From positions 1-36,366 of the forward strand of contig CALKXE010000213.1 of assembly GCA_938003955.1 (NCBI GenBank): DNA of 36,366 nucleotides, read 5' to 3'. A program made the position numbers and the translations under genes. Source of the DNA: an uncultured Saprospiraceae bacterium (GTDB lineage: Bacteria > Bacteroidota > Bacteroidia > Chitinophagales > Saprospiraceae). Below are positions 17,024 to 24,665 of the stretch, piece by piece. Numbering within the stretch: the stretch's first letter is position 1; each line of letters opens with the position of its first letter. Under the pieces are notes generated by a model. The model saw only the letters and a list, made by a program, of their open reading frames with translations, did not search any database and was not told the DNA's origin.

Positions 17024-18508
17024 TTAAAATGCTTCAGGATCAAATGTCCAAATAAATCTATCCATTCCGTCACCAAAATTCGTACGCATTATATTGATCT
17101 TATCATCTTTAACCCACGCCCCGATTGTAAGAGATGGATTATTATCAGATATTGTCTTTAGTTTTCTCCATCTATCTTCTGTTGGTAGATATTCGAATAC
17201 TCTTCTAGATATGTTTTGTAAGCCGACATAAGCAAGACCGTTAAGTTCAACAGAAAATCCGTCTGGTTCCACTTTATTGGGATACTCGGCTCTTGGTGTC
17301 CATTCTTTTGTGTTGAAATTATAGCTAATCATAGATTGATCCTCAAATATGAAATAGTGATCATCTCCAACTGCGAAGTAAGGAAAACTCTTCGTAATAG
17401 CTCTTGGTGACAATCCAAATTCTGACCACTGATCCGTTACTATATCATATTTATATATTTTAGTATTCTGATTTCTAGCTTCATCCTCACCACCATATAA
17501 ATAGACAGCATCATCAGTAGATATTGCTGATGCACGATATAACATCACTGGACAATTAGCGAGCTGCTGTATCTCATCATTCACATATCTATAAAATCCA
17601 TTTAGGAGACTCAAACTAACATCTGCATTCTTTACAAGGCCGACACTACCACTCCCAAAGAAACCATTATTTGTATAGAATGCCCCAACAGGAGTAACTC
17701 CAGTAAAAAATATCTCAGTACGCGTAAATGTTTCTTTGTCAAATTGATATAATTTCTGCGAGACGCCAGAAAATTCTGTTGATAATCCTAGTCCGTAGTA
17801 AAAATTATCCTCGTCCTCAAAATAGATATGTTCTATATTTTTATAAGGATCATCTATTATTTGACCGTCTACCCATTCGCCAATTATGTATTCGAATCTA
17901 TCATCTACTAGTATTGTATCATTCTGATTAACTATCTCTATGATTGCATATGGTAAGTTATCTAAGGCTGGAACTGTAAATTCAATAAAAGACTCCTCTG
18001 TGATTGAGTTTACTTCGATCCTCTCCCCATTCCATAATACATATGCATCCTCTGTAAAGTTGACACCCGTTATCGTAATTTTATTATTCTGAGAACCTTC
18101 CTTAGGTGAAAAATCAATCACTTTTGGCTTCAAAGTAGAAAATGTCAAAACATTTCCTAAAACGATCTCACCATTTAGAGTGATGAATGACCTAATAAAA
18201 TAGTCCGTTAGAATTTCCAATTCTGAATATTCACTCACAAACCTTCCAGGTACATCTCTTGCTCCTAATGATGCCAATATTATATTCGTAAAATCCGCAG
18301 ATTCTGATATTTGAAAACCATGGTCCTCTAGTATTACATCTTCGTTTGATAATATTCTACCAGATAAAATTACTTTTTCGCCACTCGAAAAAATAACTTC
18401 CTCGGTAAATACTGATGGAGGAATAGTAGCATCTTCTTCACAGGAAGTAAAGAAGATTACAAAAGTCGCCATCATGGCTACAACAAATTTAATTTTCATT
18501 CGAGTCAT
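17024..18508 (-). CDS. Lipoprotein with FN3-like, IPT/TIG and Kelch repeats
   Basis: This 494-residue lipoprotein (lipobox TFVIFFTSC, acylated Cys at about residue 23) is first in the TonB operon, 18 bp before the receptor. Residues about 35-125 form an FN3-like module of the Bacteroidota type (GRILSNEDVILEDHGFQIS ... VLTFST). Residues about 127-208 form an IPT/TIG module (PKVIDFSPKEGSQNNKITIT, then GVNFTEDAYVLWNG). The rest has Kelch-like propeller blades, such as AVYLYGGEDEARNQNTKIYK followed by YDIVTDQWSEF. The propeller probably binds a ligand at the cell surface and passes it to the receptor. Translation may start at M1 or M4; both precede the same signal peptide. Confidence 0.85.
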   Translation of the reverse strand: MTRMKIKFVVAMMATFVIFFTSCEEDATIPPSVFTEEVIFSSGEKVILSGRILSNEDVILEDHGFQISESADFTNIILASLGARDVPGRFVSEYSELEILTDYFIRSFITLNGEIVLGNVLTFSTLKPKVIDFSPKEGSQNNKITITGVNFTEDAYVLWNGERIEVNSITEESFIEFTVPALDNLPYAIIEIVNQNDTILVDDRFEYIIGEWVDGQIIDDPYKNIEHIYFEDEDNFYYGLGLSTEFSGVSQKLYQFDKETFTRTEIFFTGVTPVGAFYTNNGFFGSGSVGLVKNADVSLSLLNGFYRYVNDEIQQLANCPVMLYRASAISTDDAVYLYGGEDEARNQNTKIYKYDIVTDQWSEFGLSPRAITKSFPYFAVGDDHYFIFEDQSMISYNFNTKEWTPRAEYPNKVEPDGFSVELNGLAYVGLQNISRRVFEYLPTEDRWRKLKTISDNNPSLTIGAWVKDDKINIMRTNFGDGMDRFIWTFDPEAF

Positions 18509-18827
18509 TTTGCTTAGAGGTATATTTTCAAAATATCGAAAACATAAAATTTGAGAAATAAAGAAACTTCCTACAAATCATTTATTATCGCAATCAAAAA
18601 CAAACATACGATTCTTATTAAAATAAAGCCAATCTTATTGGGTCTTATAGCGTTTATGTCCTAGAGTGTTGCGTTAGATTCACGTCGCAATAATTCTTGA
18701 TTTCATCTTGCGGAAATAAACTAATTATCATTATATTGCATTTTAATCCGAATTTTAAAAAATCTTATGACTACGAGGCAGCGAAACATAGCATTATGCG
18801 GTCTTACTCATAGAAAAGCAATTCTTA
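18509..18827. other. Divergent intergenic region between TonB operon and ECF sigma gene
   Basis: These 319 bases hold the promoter for the TonB operon (18601-18632). For the sigma gene a weaker candidate on the + strand is TTG-N21-TATATTGC, ending about 85 bases before the ATG; its -7 box has two mismatches. I see no ORF or RNA gene. Confidence 0.4.
18601..18632 (-). promoter_or_regulatory. Bacteroidota-type promoter of the TonB receptor operon
   Basis: On the - strand TTG (18632-18630) is followed 21 bp later by TATGTTTG (18608-18601), a full match to TTG-N17-23-TAnnTTTG. Predicted transcription starts near 18594, giving a leader of about 86 nt before the ATG at 18508. This argues that the housekeeping sigma factor can read the operon even though an ECF sigma gene sits next door. 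Confidence 0.55.
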
Positions 18828-19394
18828 ATGTCACCATTAAAGCCTAATAGCTTGACAGAGAGAGACCTTATAGAAAAAAGTTTAAAAGGAGACAGAACAT
18901 CTCAGAGGGATCTTTTTGATATGTACTCTGCCAAAATGTTGGCGGTATGTAATCGCTATGCCCGTCACAGTGCGGAAGCTGAAGACATGTTCCAAGAAGG
19001 TTTTATAAAAGTATTCACTAATCTTTCAAAATACACAGGCGAAGGTTCCTTTGAAGGATGGGTACGAAGAATAATGGTCAACACCTCTCTTAAGAGTGTG
19101 GCTAAACTCTCTTTTAAGAAAGAAAGTATAGGATTAGAAGATTTTCAGGAAAAAGATAATCAAATGGATCCAGAGGTTTATTCCAAATTATCTGTGGATG
19201 ACCTTATGACGCTAGTCAACGATTTACCAGAAGGATATAAAATAGTTTTTAACCTATATGCAATAGAAGGGTACTCCCACAAAGAGATTGCAGAACTGCT
19301 TAAAGTTGAAGTAAGCACTTCCAGATCTCAATTGGTAAAAGCCAGAAGAATGTTGCAAAGGAAAATCGAAGATTTACAAAAAATTGCCGTATGA
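18828..19394 (+). CDS. ECF-family RNA polymerase sigma factor
   Basis: A 188-residue sigma-70 factor of the extracytoplasmic-function group with only regions 2 and 4. Region 2 covers about residues 20-90 (SQRDLFDMYSAKMLAVCNRY, AEDMFQEGFIKVFTNLSKY, GSFEGWVRRIMVNTSL). Region 4 covers about 125-180, with LPEGYKIVFNLYAIEGYSHK followed by EIAELLKVEVSTSRSQLVKA as the helix-turn-helix. The next gene overlaps its stop by four bases (ATGA at 19391-19394) and encodes a membrane protein with a cytoplasmic N-terminus that may be its partner. The TonB uptake operon lies divergently upstream and is the natural candidate target, though direct evidence is lacking. Confidence 0.95.
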   Translation: MSPLKPNSLTERDLIEKSLKGDRTSQRDLFDMYSAKMLAVCNRYARHSAEAEDMFQEGFIKVFTNLSKYTGEGSFEGWVRRIMVNTSLKSVAKLSFKKESIGLEDFQEKDNQMDPEVYSKLSVDDLMTLVNDLPEGYKIVFNLYAIEGYSHKEIAELLKVEVSTSRSQLVKARRMLQRKIEDLQKIAV

Positions 19395-20131
19395 AGCACA
19401 TCGACAAAGTATTTAGAGACAAATTGTACAACCAAAAAGCAACTGTTCCTGACGGTATGTGGGACAAAATAGCCCCCGCACTAGAAGAGAAATCAGGTCG
19501 TTCTATTTTATGGTTTTGGTTTGCTGGAATTTCAACTCTACTTATCGGAGGTATAGCCTACCTTCTCTTGTCGAACTATCAAGATGCAAATTCATCATCA
19601 AGTGCTCCACTAGCTATAGATGTACCAATGCAAGAATCTAAACCATTGGCAGAAATTTCGCAAACAATGGCATTCGCTGATGAAGCGTCAAAAAAAATAT
19701 CAGATAATCAACCGGTAATCCAAAAAGCTAAAAAAGTCAAGACAATTATTGACAGTCCGAAACCGAAAAAAAATAAATCAACTCAAAAGAAGACAGTAAC
19801 AAAGTCTCAATCTAAAAAGTTGATTTCTAATAACAACTTGATTAATACGAATAATGATGTTGCAGTATCTAGTACTGAAATCATAAATACAGATAACCTA
19901 AATGCAAAACCAGCAAATTTAGTAATCACTAAATCATACATTAGTGATAATGGTTCGATCATAAAAAAATCAGATAGCTCTACTGGTAATGACAAGTCAG
20001 AACCTAGTTATAATGTATTCATTAACTCTGAAGGGTTAAATGCCGGAGCCTTGTTAAGAATCATTGAGCCGTTAGAAAACATTCCATTACCTGCTTTCTC
20101 ATCTGGTTTAAAAAAAAAAATAATGCACTAA
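19391..20131 (+). CDS. N-terminal part of sigma-linked inner-membrane/outer-membrane fusion protein (frame 1 of 2)
   Basis: This 246-residue frame has a cytoplasmic N-terminus (about 1-38; KVFRDKLYNQKATVPDGMWD then KIAPAL), one membrane segment (about 39-60; LWFWFAGISTLLIGGIAYLL), and a long Lys/Ser/Thr/Asn-rich linker. It ends by TAA at 20129-20131, just after an A11 run (20110-20120). The next frame (-1) is open directly across and past the run and encodes the barrel that in related Bacteroidota proteins follows such a linker. Full length after a -1 shift would be 481 residues. The N-terminus resembles sigma-partner proteins next to ECF genes; an anti-sigma role is inferred. The truncated form alone would be a soluble-domain/TM/linker protein. 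Confidence 0.8.
   Translation: MKHIDKVFRDKLYNQKATVPDGMWDKIAPALEEKSGRSILWFWFAGISTLLIGGIAYLLLSNYQDANSSSSAPLAIDVPMQESKPLAEISQTMAFADEASKKISDNQPVIQKAKKVKTIIDSPKPKKNKSTQKKTVTKSQSKKLISNNNLINTNNDVAVSSTEIINTDNLNAKPANLVITKSYISDNGSIIKKSDSSTGNDKSEPSYNVFINSEGLNAGALLRIIEPLENIPLPAFSSGLKKKIMH
20110..20120 (+). promoter_or_regulatory. A11 run: candidate frameshift or slippage site
   Basis: Eleven consecutive A lie in the codons AAA AAA AAA before ATA ATG CAC TAA. A -1 ribosomal shift, or RNA polymerase adding one A, moves translation from the 19391 frame into a frame open to 20832. The -1 frame has no ATG, GTG or TTG between the run and the ATG at 20347, so the barrel's first strands can only be made through the run. 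Confidence 0.6.
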
Positions 20132-20835
20132 GTCATTTAGCTCTTGCAGCTACAGAGTGCCCTTCTTTTGTTAATAATAAACTTGGTATTCAAGTAGACT
20201 TATACGTTTCTCATGATTTTGCTATCCAAAGCCTAACTGGCAGTGGTACATCCGCTGATAATTTAATACAACTAAGATCAAATAGTGAATCACTTAAGTA
20301 CTCTTACTCAATAGGTGGTAGATTTGGATTTACTTTTCCTAGTGGTATGGGATTGAAGACTGGCTTTAACATAAGTAAAGTTCGTCGTGGATTTAGCTAT
20401 AATGAAACAGATGGAATGGGAATGGATACAGTCCAACCACCAAACATAGCTTCAATTACAAATACATACACTTACGTCGATATACCTCTGTTATTTAGTT
20501 ATGAAATGTCAGGATTCGGTCCATTCTATTACAATCTAAATGCTGGAATATTATTTAATATGACATTTACCGGAGAAGGTAAATTTATAGAGCCAAATGG
20601 TACAGTAGTGAGTTTTACAAGAGGTGCAGAAAATAGATACCAAGCCTATGAGAAACAAGCTGGAGCTGCTCTATTTGCCTCATTTGGTATGCACTATGTA
20701 TGGAATAAAACCTTTGACTTCATACTAGAACCTAACATTAAATATAGTATCGGATCTACTACAATTTCTGACTACCCTATTGATGAGAAATATACAACCA
20801 TCGGATTAATTACAGGAATTAGATATAAATTTTAA
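20119..20835 (+). CDS. C-terminal outer-membrane beta-barrel part of the same protein (frame 2 of 2)
   Basis: Starting at 20119 in the -1 frame, 238 codons are open to the TAA at 20833-20835. The product begins NNALSHLALAATECPSF and continues LGIQVDLYVSHDF, then about eight amphipathic strands (for example YSIGGRFGFTF, YTYVDIPLLFSYEM, PFYYNLNAGILFNMTF, GLITGIRYKF), ending in the terminal Phe typical of barrels. An independent start at ATG 20347 would give 162 residues and lose the first strands. I read this as the barrel half of one gene. Alternatives are a genuine pseudogene or a homopolymer sequencing error. Confidence 0.75.
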   Translation, partial: NNALSHLALAATECPSFVNNKLGIQVDLYVSHDFAIQSLTGSGTSADNLIQLRSNSESLKYSYSIGGRFGFTFPSGMGLKTGFNISKVRRGFSYNETDGMGMDTVQPPNIASITNTYTYVDIPLLFSYEMSGFGPFYYNLNAGILFNMTFTGEGKFIEPNGTVVSFTRGAENRYQAYEKQAGAALFASFGMHYVWNKTFDFILEPNIKYSIGSTTISDYPIDEKYTTIGLITGIRYKF

Positions 20836-20851
20836 AGTCGAAGCAGCGTAT

Positions 20852-20909
20852 TAAGCCCAACTAGTGTCTTATTTATGAAATTGGTAGAACCCCAATAATA
20901 AAGGGCTTA
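20852..20909 (+). other. Stem-loop cluster after the barrel gene
   Basis: TAAGCCC (20852-20858) pairs with GGGCTTA (20903-20909). Inside, TTGG (20881-20884) can pair with CCAA nearby. Lacking a T-tract, it is a structured 3' region rather than a terminator. Confidence 0.3.
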
Positions 20910-21104
20910 CAAAGGATGTTTATAGAAGTATAATGTCCGCCAATATTAACATTGTTTGCATAATTTAAATTTTACGAGATAGTTTTACAAATAATATTTA
21001 CTTTACATGAACATAGATTTTGGACTTTGGATCGAGCTTTAATCAAGATCTTAAAAGTTGGAAAGAAAATTGCATAGTTATAAAAGAAACGTTAAACCAA
21101 TAAA
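20910..21104. other. Gene-free stretch, possible small RNA body
   Basis: No ORF of note is present. Because the gap 20836-21293 ends in two tandem terminators far from any + strand gene, a small RNA could be transcribed here. I found no exact TAnnTTTG promoter for one. Confidence 0.25.
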
Positions 21105-21146
21105 AAAAATACGGAGTTAACAACTCACAAGAACAACTGTATTTTT
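21105..21146 (+). terminator. Terminator-like hairpin
   Basis: AAAAATAC (21105-21112) pairs with GTATTTTT (21139-21146); a GG bulge then AGTT/AACT extends the stem. It has A-rich 5' and T-rich 3' sides and could stop transcription in either direction. It lies 270 bases after the barrel gene. Confidence 0.45.
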
Positions 21147-21163
21147 ATTCGTAAATGGGAGCC

Positions 21164-21207
21164 GCCTGTCTGAGATAAAAGAATTTCGGGCAGGCCCTTT
21201 TTTTTTT
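21164..21207 (+). terminator. Strong intrinsic terminator with T10 tail
   Basis: GCCTGTCTGAGAT (21164-21176) pairs with ATTTCGGGCAGGC (21183-21195) through 13 pairs including three G-U, around a 6-nt loop. It is followed by CC and ten T (21198-21207). It terminates + strand transcription 330 bases downstream of the barrel gene. That distance means either a long 3' UTR or a separate small RNA ending here. Confidence 0.85.
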
Positions 21208-21293
21208 AGTAAAACCCTAGTTACCTCCAAATAAACTTAACTCTAGTCTTCTATCTACTCTATCCTTAAATTTCAGCATAATCGCTCTTTAAA

Positions 21294-21992
21294 TTATGCG
21301 CTATGATTCATATCATCCCGCAATTCCTTTCGCAGCTTAATTATATCAGACAAATGTGTCCATATCACAATAGGAACTACTGTTGCCGGAAGTAATATAA
21401 ACGGGAAATAAATAATCGCTCGATTAGGCTGATCAAATCCGAATTGTTGGAATGGAAGCTCTGATGAAAATATACCATTAATAAATATGAATAAAACCAG
21501 TATCAATCCTATGACATTCCAAATTAATAAACTTCTCTTCCCTAGTATCTCTTTCAAAAATAAGATCCCAATTATTGGCGCTGTGATACCTATCAAAATA
21601 TCATAATTCCGGCCTTCGAAAGTCATAAGCTCTGGTACCATTTTATTTATAAATAAACCATACAATACGATTTCTACTGGAAGTCTCACAGAATGTAAAA
21701 AAGTACTGATTTTTGTTATCCTCGATTTCAAAAACCATACTTGTTGTCTTGGAAGTAAACCGTATATAATCAATACGATAGAAGGGATCAAAACAAAAGC
21801 AAATCTGGGTGGTGTTGCAAGTGCATTTTCATAGAATCCACTGTATGCTAAAACAGAATGAATGATAGACCACAATACGAGCGCAATAGTTAGTCGCTTA
21901 GGTTTATTGTTAGAATAATAAAATAGAACAAGTGTTATCACACAAGTAGCGACAAATAGAATATTAATCCATTGAGGAAGTCCTTCAATCAT
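21294..21992 (-). CDS. Seven-TM integral membrane protein of unknown function
   Basis: Hydrophobicity suggests seven membrane segments in 232 residues: about 9-27, 35-55, 64-80, 104-120, 133-150, 155-175 and 190-212. The central motif VRLPVEIVLYGLFINKMVPE and the following FEGRNYDILIGITAP look like conserved core positions with charged residues in or near membranes. I recognise the type only as a Bacteroidota hypothetical membrane protein; no transporter or enzyme signature is clear. It follows the PorV-like gene on the same strand after 52 bp, so the two may be co-transcribed. The start is an ATG at 21990-21992. Confidence 0.7.
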   Translation of the reverse strand: MIEGLPQWINILFVATCVITLVLFYYSNNKPKRLTIALVLWSIIHSVLAYSGFYENALATPPRFAFVLIPSIVLIIYGLLPRQQVWFLKSRITKISTFLHSVRLPVEIVLYGLFINKMVPELMTFEGRNYDILIGITAPIIGILFLKEILGKRSLLIWNVIGLILVLFIFINGIFSSELPFQQFGFDQPNRAIIYFPFILLPATVVPIVIWTHLSDIIKLRKELRDDMNHSA

Positions 21993-22044
21993 TTTCTAAT
22001 GTATTAGACTAAGGGAGAAACGTATTTATAGAGCTTTAAAGATA

Positions 22045-22869
22045 TCATCTAACATAAGAAATACTCAATCCCGTTGAATGCCCTAGCCTATTATCAAACG
22101 AATAACCTCCGATAATAGAAAGACCATTTTTCATGTGATATGCAGGACCAAAGTGAAAGCTAGACTGGCTGATATTTGCGCCTCCTCTTAATGAAAACGC
22201 CTCTACAACTTGATAGTCTACTGCAAACTTAAATTCTGGACTCCTATTAATCGTTTTGGATACGTCCATATATACTTTCGCTTTCGATGATACAGTATAT
22301 CTCAGTCCTATACTCATTCTTGATGGCACATCTTGCTCTTCAGTTAGAGATATCGAAGCCGGGTTAAATATATATGCTCCGATTGATAAATTTTCATTGA
22401 TTTCAGACTGAAGCCCAATATCAAAAGTAAATCGATTGGCTGACCCATAGTTTTCTATGTTATATCCTAAATAGTGAAATGATCCTCCAATTGATACTTT
22501 ATCAAACAGTTTCCTAGCATACGTCAATCCCGCTCTATTTTCAGAATACGCAGAATATCCAAATCTTGATACTGATACACCAATCGCATTCCTTCCTATT
22601 TTCTTGGCACCCGCTAAAGAGACTGTAGCTAATTCATTAAGATTAAACCTTCGATCATAACTTACATCAAAGCCAAATTTTTCTAGATCTGTCAGTCCGG
22701 CTGGATTAGTGTATATTGATTCAATTCCTGTGAACATAGCACCTGCACTTCCCATTGATAGCACATGCGCACCACCTGGAGTAAAGTTAGAAGACTGTCC
22801 TCTAGTATCATCCATAAAAATGAATAATAAACATAAACAACAAAGCAATATTTTGAATCTATAAATCAT
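22045..22869 (-). CDS. PorV/PorQ-like outer-membrane barrel (FadL superfamily)
   Basis: The 274-residue protein has a signal peptide (ending DDTRGQ, about residue 25). It has the N-terminal signature of the PorV/PorQ-like group: GGAHVLSMGSAGAMFTGIES followed by IYTNPAGL, where the NPAG motif is diagnostic. Barrel strands then continue to the end (YSFDNRLGHSTGLSISYVR). PorV carries type IX secretion cargo and PorQ acts in the same system; this copy is shorter than a typical PorV, and the rest of the type IX machinery is not in the window, so the role is a family-level inference. A -7 box lies 42 bases upstream. Confidence 0.8.
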   Translation of the reverse strand: MIYRFKILLCCLCLLFIFMDDTRGQSSNFTPGGAHVLSMGSAGAMFTGIESIYTNPAGLTDLEKFGFDVSYDRRFNLNELATVSLAGAKKIGRNAIGVSVSRFGYSAYSENRAGLTYARKLFDKVSIGGSFHYLGYNIENYGSANRFTFDIGLQSEINENLSIGAYIFNPASISLTEEQDVPSRMSIGLRYTVSSKAKVYMDVSKTINRSPEFKFAVDYQVVEAFSLRGGANISQSSFHFGPAYHMKNGLSIIGGYSFDNRLGHSTGLSISYVR

Positions 22870-22910
22870 ATATATACATTGAGCAATTAACTAGTAAGCG
22901 CTTCGTAGTC

Positions 22911-22918
22911 CAAAAATA
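22911..22918 (-). promoter_or_regulatory. Possible -7 box for the PorV-like gene
   Basis: On the - strand TATTTTTG (22918-22911) matches TAnnTTTG exactly, with the ATG 42 bases downstream. No TTG is at the right -33 distance, so support is partial. The region also serves the divergent GNAT gene. Confidence 0.3.
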
Positions 22919-22927
22919 ACAAACAAT

Positions 22928-23419
22928 ATGACAATTAATCCTTCTTTATCACCAATTCATTTAGACTTTTCTGCCAGAAAAGCCTCAAATGATGACTGTA
23001 CAGAGGTACAAAAGCTCGTATTTAGTGTTTTAAAAGAATACGGACTAGAACCGCAACCTACCTCTACCGATAAGGATCTGTTTGATTTAGAATCAAATTA
23101 TAAGAACGGCTTTTTCGGAATCATAGAAGATGGATCAAAAATCGTAGCTACATTTGCCCTATATCCATTATCAACTGAAAGTGTAGAAATACGAAAGATG
23201 TATGCACTACCAGAATCAAGAGGTAAAGGATTAGGAAAATGGATGGTTGGATACTTATTTCAAATAGCCAAAGAAAATGGATATAAAGAAGTAGAGCTAG
23301 AAACTGCAAGTTCTCTAATAGAAGCAATTCATCTCTACAAAAAAATTGGATTTACTGAGAAAGCATTTGAAAATAAAACACCAAGGTGCGACAAGGCGTT
23401 TTTCATGAAAATAAAATAA
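22928..23419 (+). CDS. GNAT family N-acetyltransferase
   Basis: A 163-residue single-domain acetyltransferase. The acetyl-CoA loop is SRGKGLGKWM, with R98-G99-K100-G101-L102-G103 matching R/Q-x-x-G-x-G/A. The preceding strand is VEIRKMYALPESRGKG and the C-terminal helix-strand is IEAIHLYKKIGFTEK, as usual in the family. The substrate is not predictable. It is followed by the nuclease gene after 13 bp, so both may be one unit, and it is divergent from the PorV-like gene. Cytoplasmic. Confidence 0.9.
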   Translation: MTINPSLSPIHLDFSARKASNDDCTEVQKLVFSVLKEYGLEPQPTSTDKDLFDLESNYKNGFFGIIEDGSKIVATFALYPLSTESVEIRKMYALPESRGKGLGKWMVGYLFQIAKENGYKEVELETASSLIEAIHLYKKIGFTEKAFENKTPRCDKAFFMKIK

Positions 23420-23432
23420 TCAAAATAACCTT

Positions 23433-24398
23433 ATGGCTAAATTGAGAAAAAATTATAGTAATCAGGATGGCAATGATTCTTCGCATAAAAGAGGATCTTT
23501 TCCAAGTGGAGCTGGTGTATTCCGATTAATAGTCGGACTTGTCTTTGTCATTATAGTTTTATTTGTTTTATCACAAGTAAAAATGGATTCTTGGGAAACC
23601 GAGGAAACACAATCAACAGACGGTAATGAAATAACCATCTCAGATGAGAAGATAGATGGCGTCAAAAAATCATTCTACCCAGAGTCGACTACCGGAGAAG
23701 TAGTCGAGCATAAGCACTACACCCTATCCTACAGTGAAGAACATGAACAATCTGAATGGGTCGCTTACAAACTGACTAAAGATAACTTACGAAAAAAACG
23801 GGTGCCTCGAGCTAAAAAGTTCAAGCCTGACAAATCAATAAAAGGTACATCAGCTTATCATAATGACTATACTCGATCTGGTTACACAAGAGGTCATCTT
23901 GCACCAGCCGGAGATATGGCATTCAGTGAAGACGCTATGAGAGAATCATTCTACATGAGTAATATGTCTCCACAACTCAAAGAATTTAACGGAGGAATAT
24001 GGAGAGAACTAGAAGAGACGGTAAGAGATTGGGCATATGATAATGACGAGCTCTACATCGTCTCTGGACCAGTACTTAATGATGGTCATATCATAAAACA
24101 AATAGGAAGAAATAATAAAGTATCTGTTCCTGACCTATTCTATAAGATAATATTGGATATAAAAGGGTCAGATAAAAAAGCGATCGCTTTCCTGATGCCA
24201 AACGGAAAAAGTGAAAAACGTATCGAAGATTATGCAGTAAGCATAGATGAGATAGAAGCACTCGTTGGTATTAATTTCTTTGCTGATTTCCTAGACCCTG
24301 ATTTAGAGATAGAACTCGAGAAAAGTACATCTACCAAAGGCTGGGAATTTGATGAAAAGAAATTTAAAACGAGAACTAAGAAGTGGAATAATTATTAG
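23433..24398 (+). CDS. Membrane-anchored DNA/RNA non-specific endonuclease (NucA type)
   Basis: The 321-residue protein has one N-terminal membrane segment (about 29-47), a linker, and a beta-beta-alpha-metal nuclease domain (about 85-320). The catalytic motif is TRGHLAPAGD with the general base H155 (equivalent to DRGH), and metal-binding asparagines are N177 and N186 in MSNMSPQLKEFNGGIWRELE. These enzymes cut DNA and RNA non-specifically with Mg. The anchored form would work in the periplasm, for scavenging or defence against incoming DNA. No inhibitor gene is nearby. Confidence 0.93.
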   Translation: MAKLRKNYSNQDGNDSSHKRGSFPSGAGVFRLIVGLVFVIIVLFVLSQVKMDSWETEETQSTDGNEITISDEKIDGVKKSFYPESTTGEVVEHKHYTLSYSEEHEQSEWVAYKLTKDNLRKKRVPRAKKFKPDKSIKGTSAYHNDYTRSGYTRGHLAPAGDMAFSEDAMRESFYMSNMSPQLKEFNGGIWRELEETVRDWAYDNDELYIVSGPVLNDGHIIKQIGRNNKVSVPDLFYKIILDIKGSDKKAIAFLMPNGKSEKRIEDYAVSIDEIEALVGINFFADFLDPDLEIELEKSTSTKGWEFDEKKFKTRTKKWNNY

Positions 24399-24420
24399 GA
24401 AATTGTTATACCAATTGTGT

Positions 24421-24527
24421 TTCAATTTACCGCATAAAGATATTGGTAAATGCCGAGATGAGAAGGGAGGCTTGTGCAACAAACACCCGTTTTGAATGTT
24501 GCAGACGAATGTATGCGGCAAATTCAA
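24421..24527. repeat. 107-bp inverted-repeat element upstream of mqnB
   Basis: TTCAATTTACCGCATA (24421-24436) and TATGCGGCAAATTCAA (24512-24527) are complementary at 14 of 16 positions. Inside is a second hairpin, TGCAAC (24475-24480) with GTTGCA (24498-24503). It resembles a MITE-like or REP-type element, or the fold of a structured RNA. No target-site duplication was evident. Confidence 0.5.
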
Positions 24528-24557
24528 TAGTAATCGGTATTAGATCTGTTTATTTGT

Positions 24558-24565
24558 TAGATTTG
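24558..24565 (+). promoter_or_regulatory. Possible -7 box for mqnB
   Basis: TAGATTTG matches TAnnTTTG exactly, 100 bases before the mqnB ATG. No TTG lies at -33. Weak. Confidence 0.25.
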
Positions 24566-24665
24566 TGAAATTTGTTTAATAATCGCGATATCATAATAGC
24601 TCAACACAAACCTTCTTAGTGTCCAATTGACATATAAAATAAATATTTTGTTCTAAAATACATAT

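Noticed and set aside
20347..20835. A separate gene starting at ATG 20347
   Set aside because: The same frame is open back through the A11 run and already encodes barrel strands before 20347, so an internal start would truncate the barrel.
24303..24527. A 74-residue - strand frame at the end of the nuclease gene
   Set aside because: It overlaps both the nuclease 3' end and the inverted-repeat element and has no coding character.
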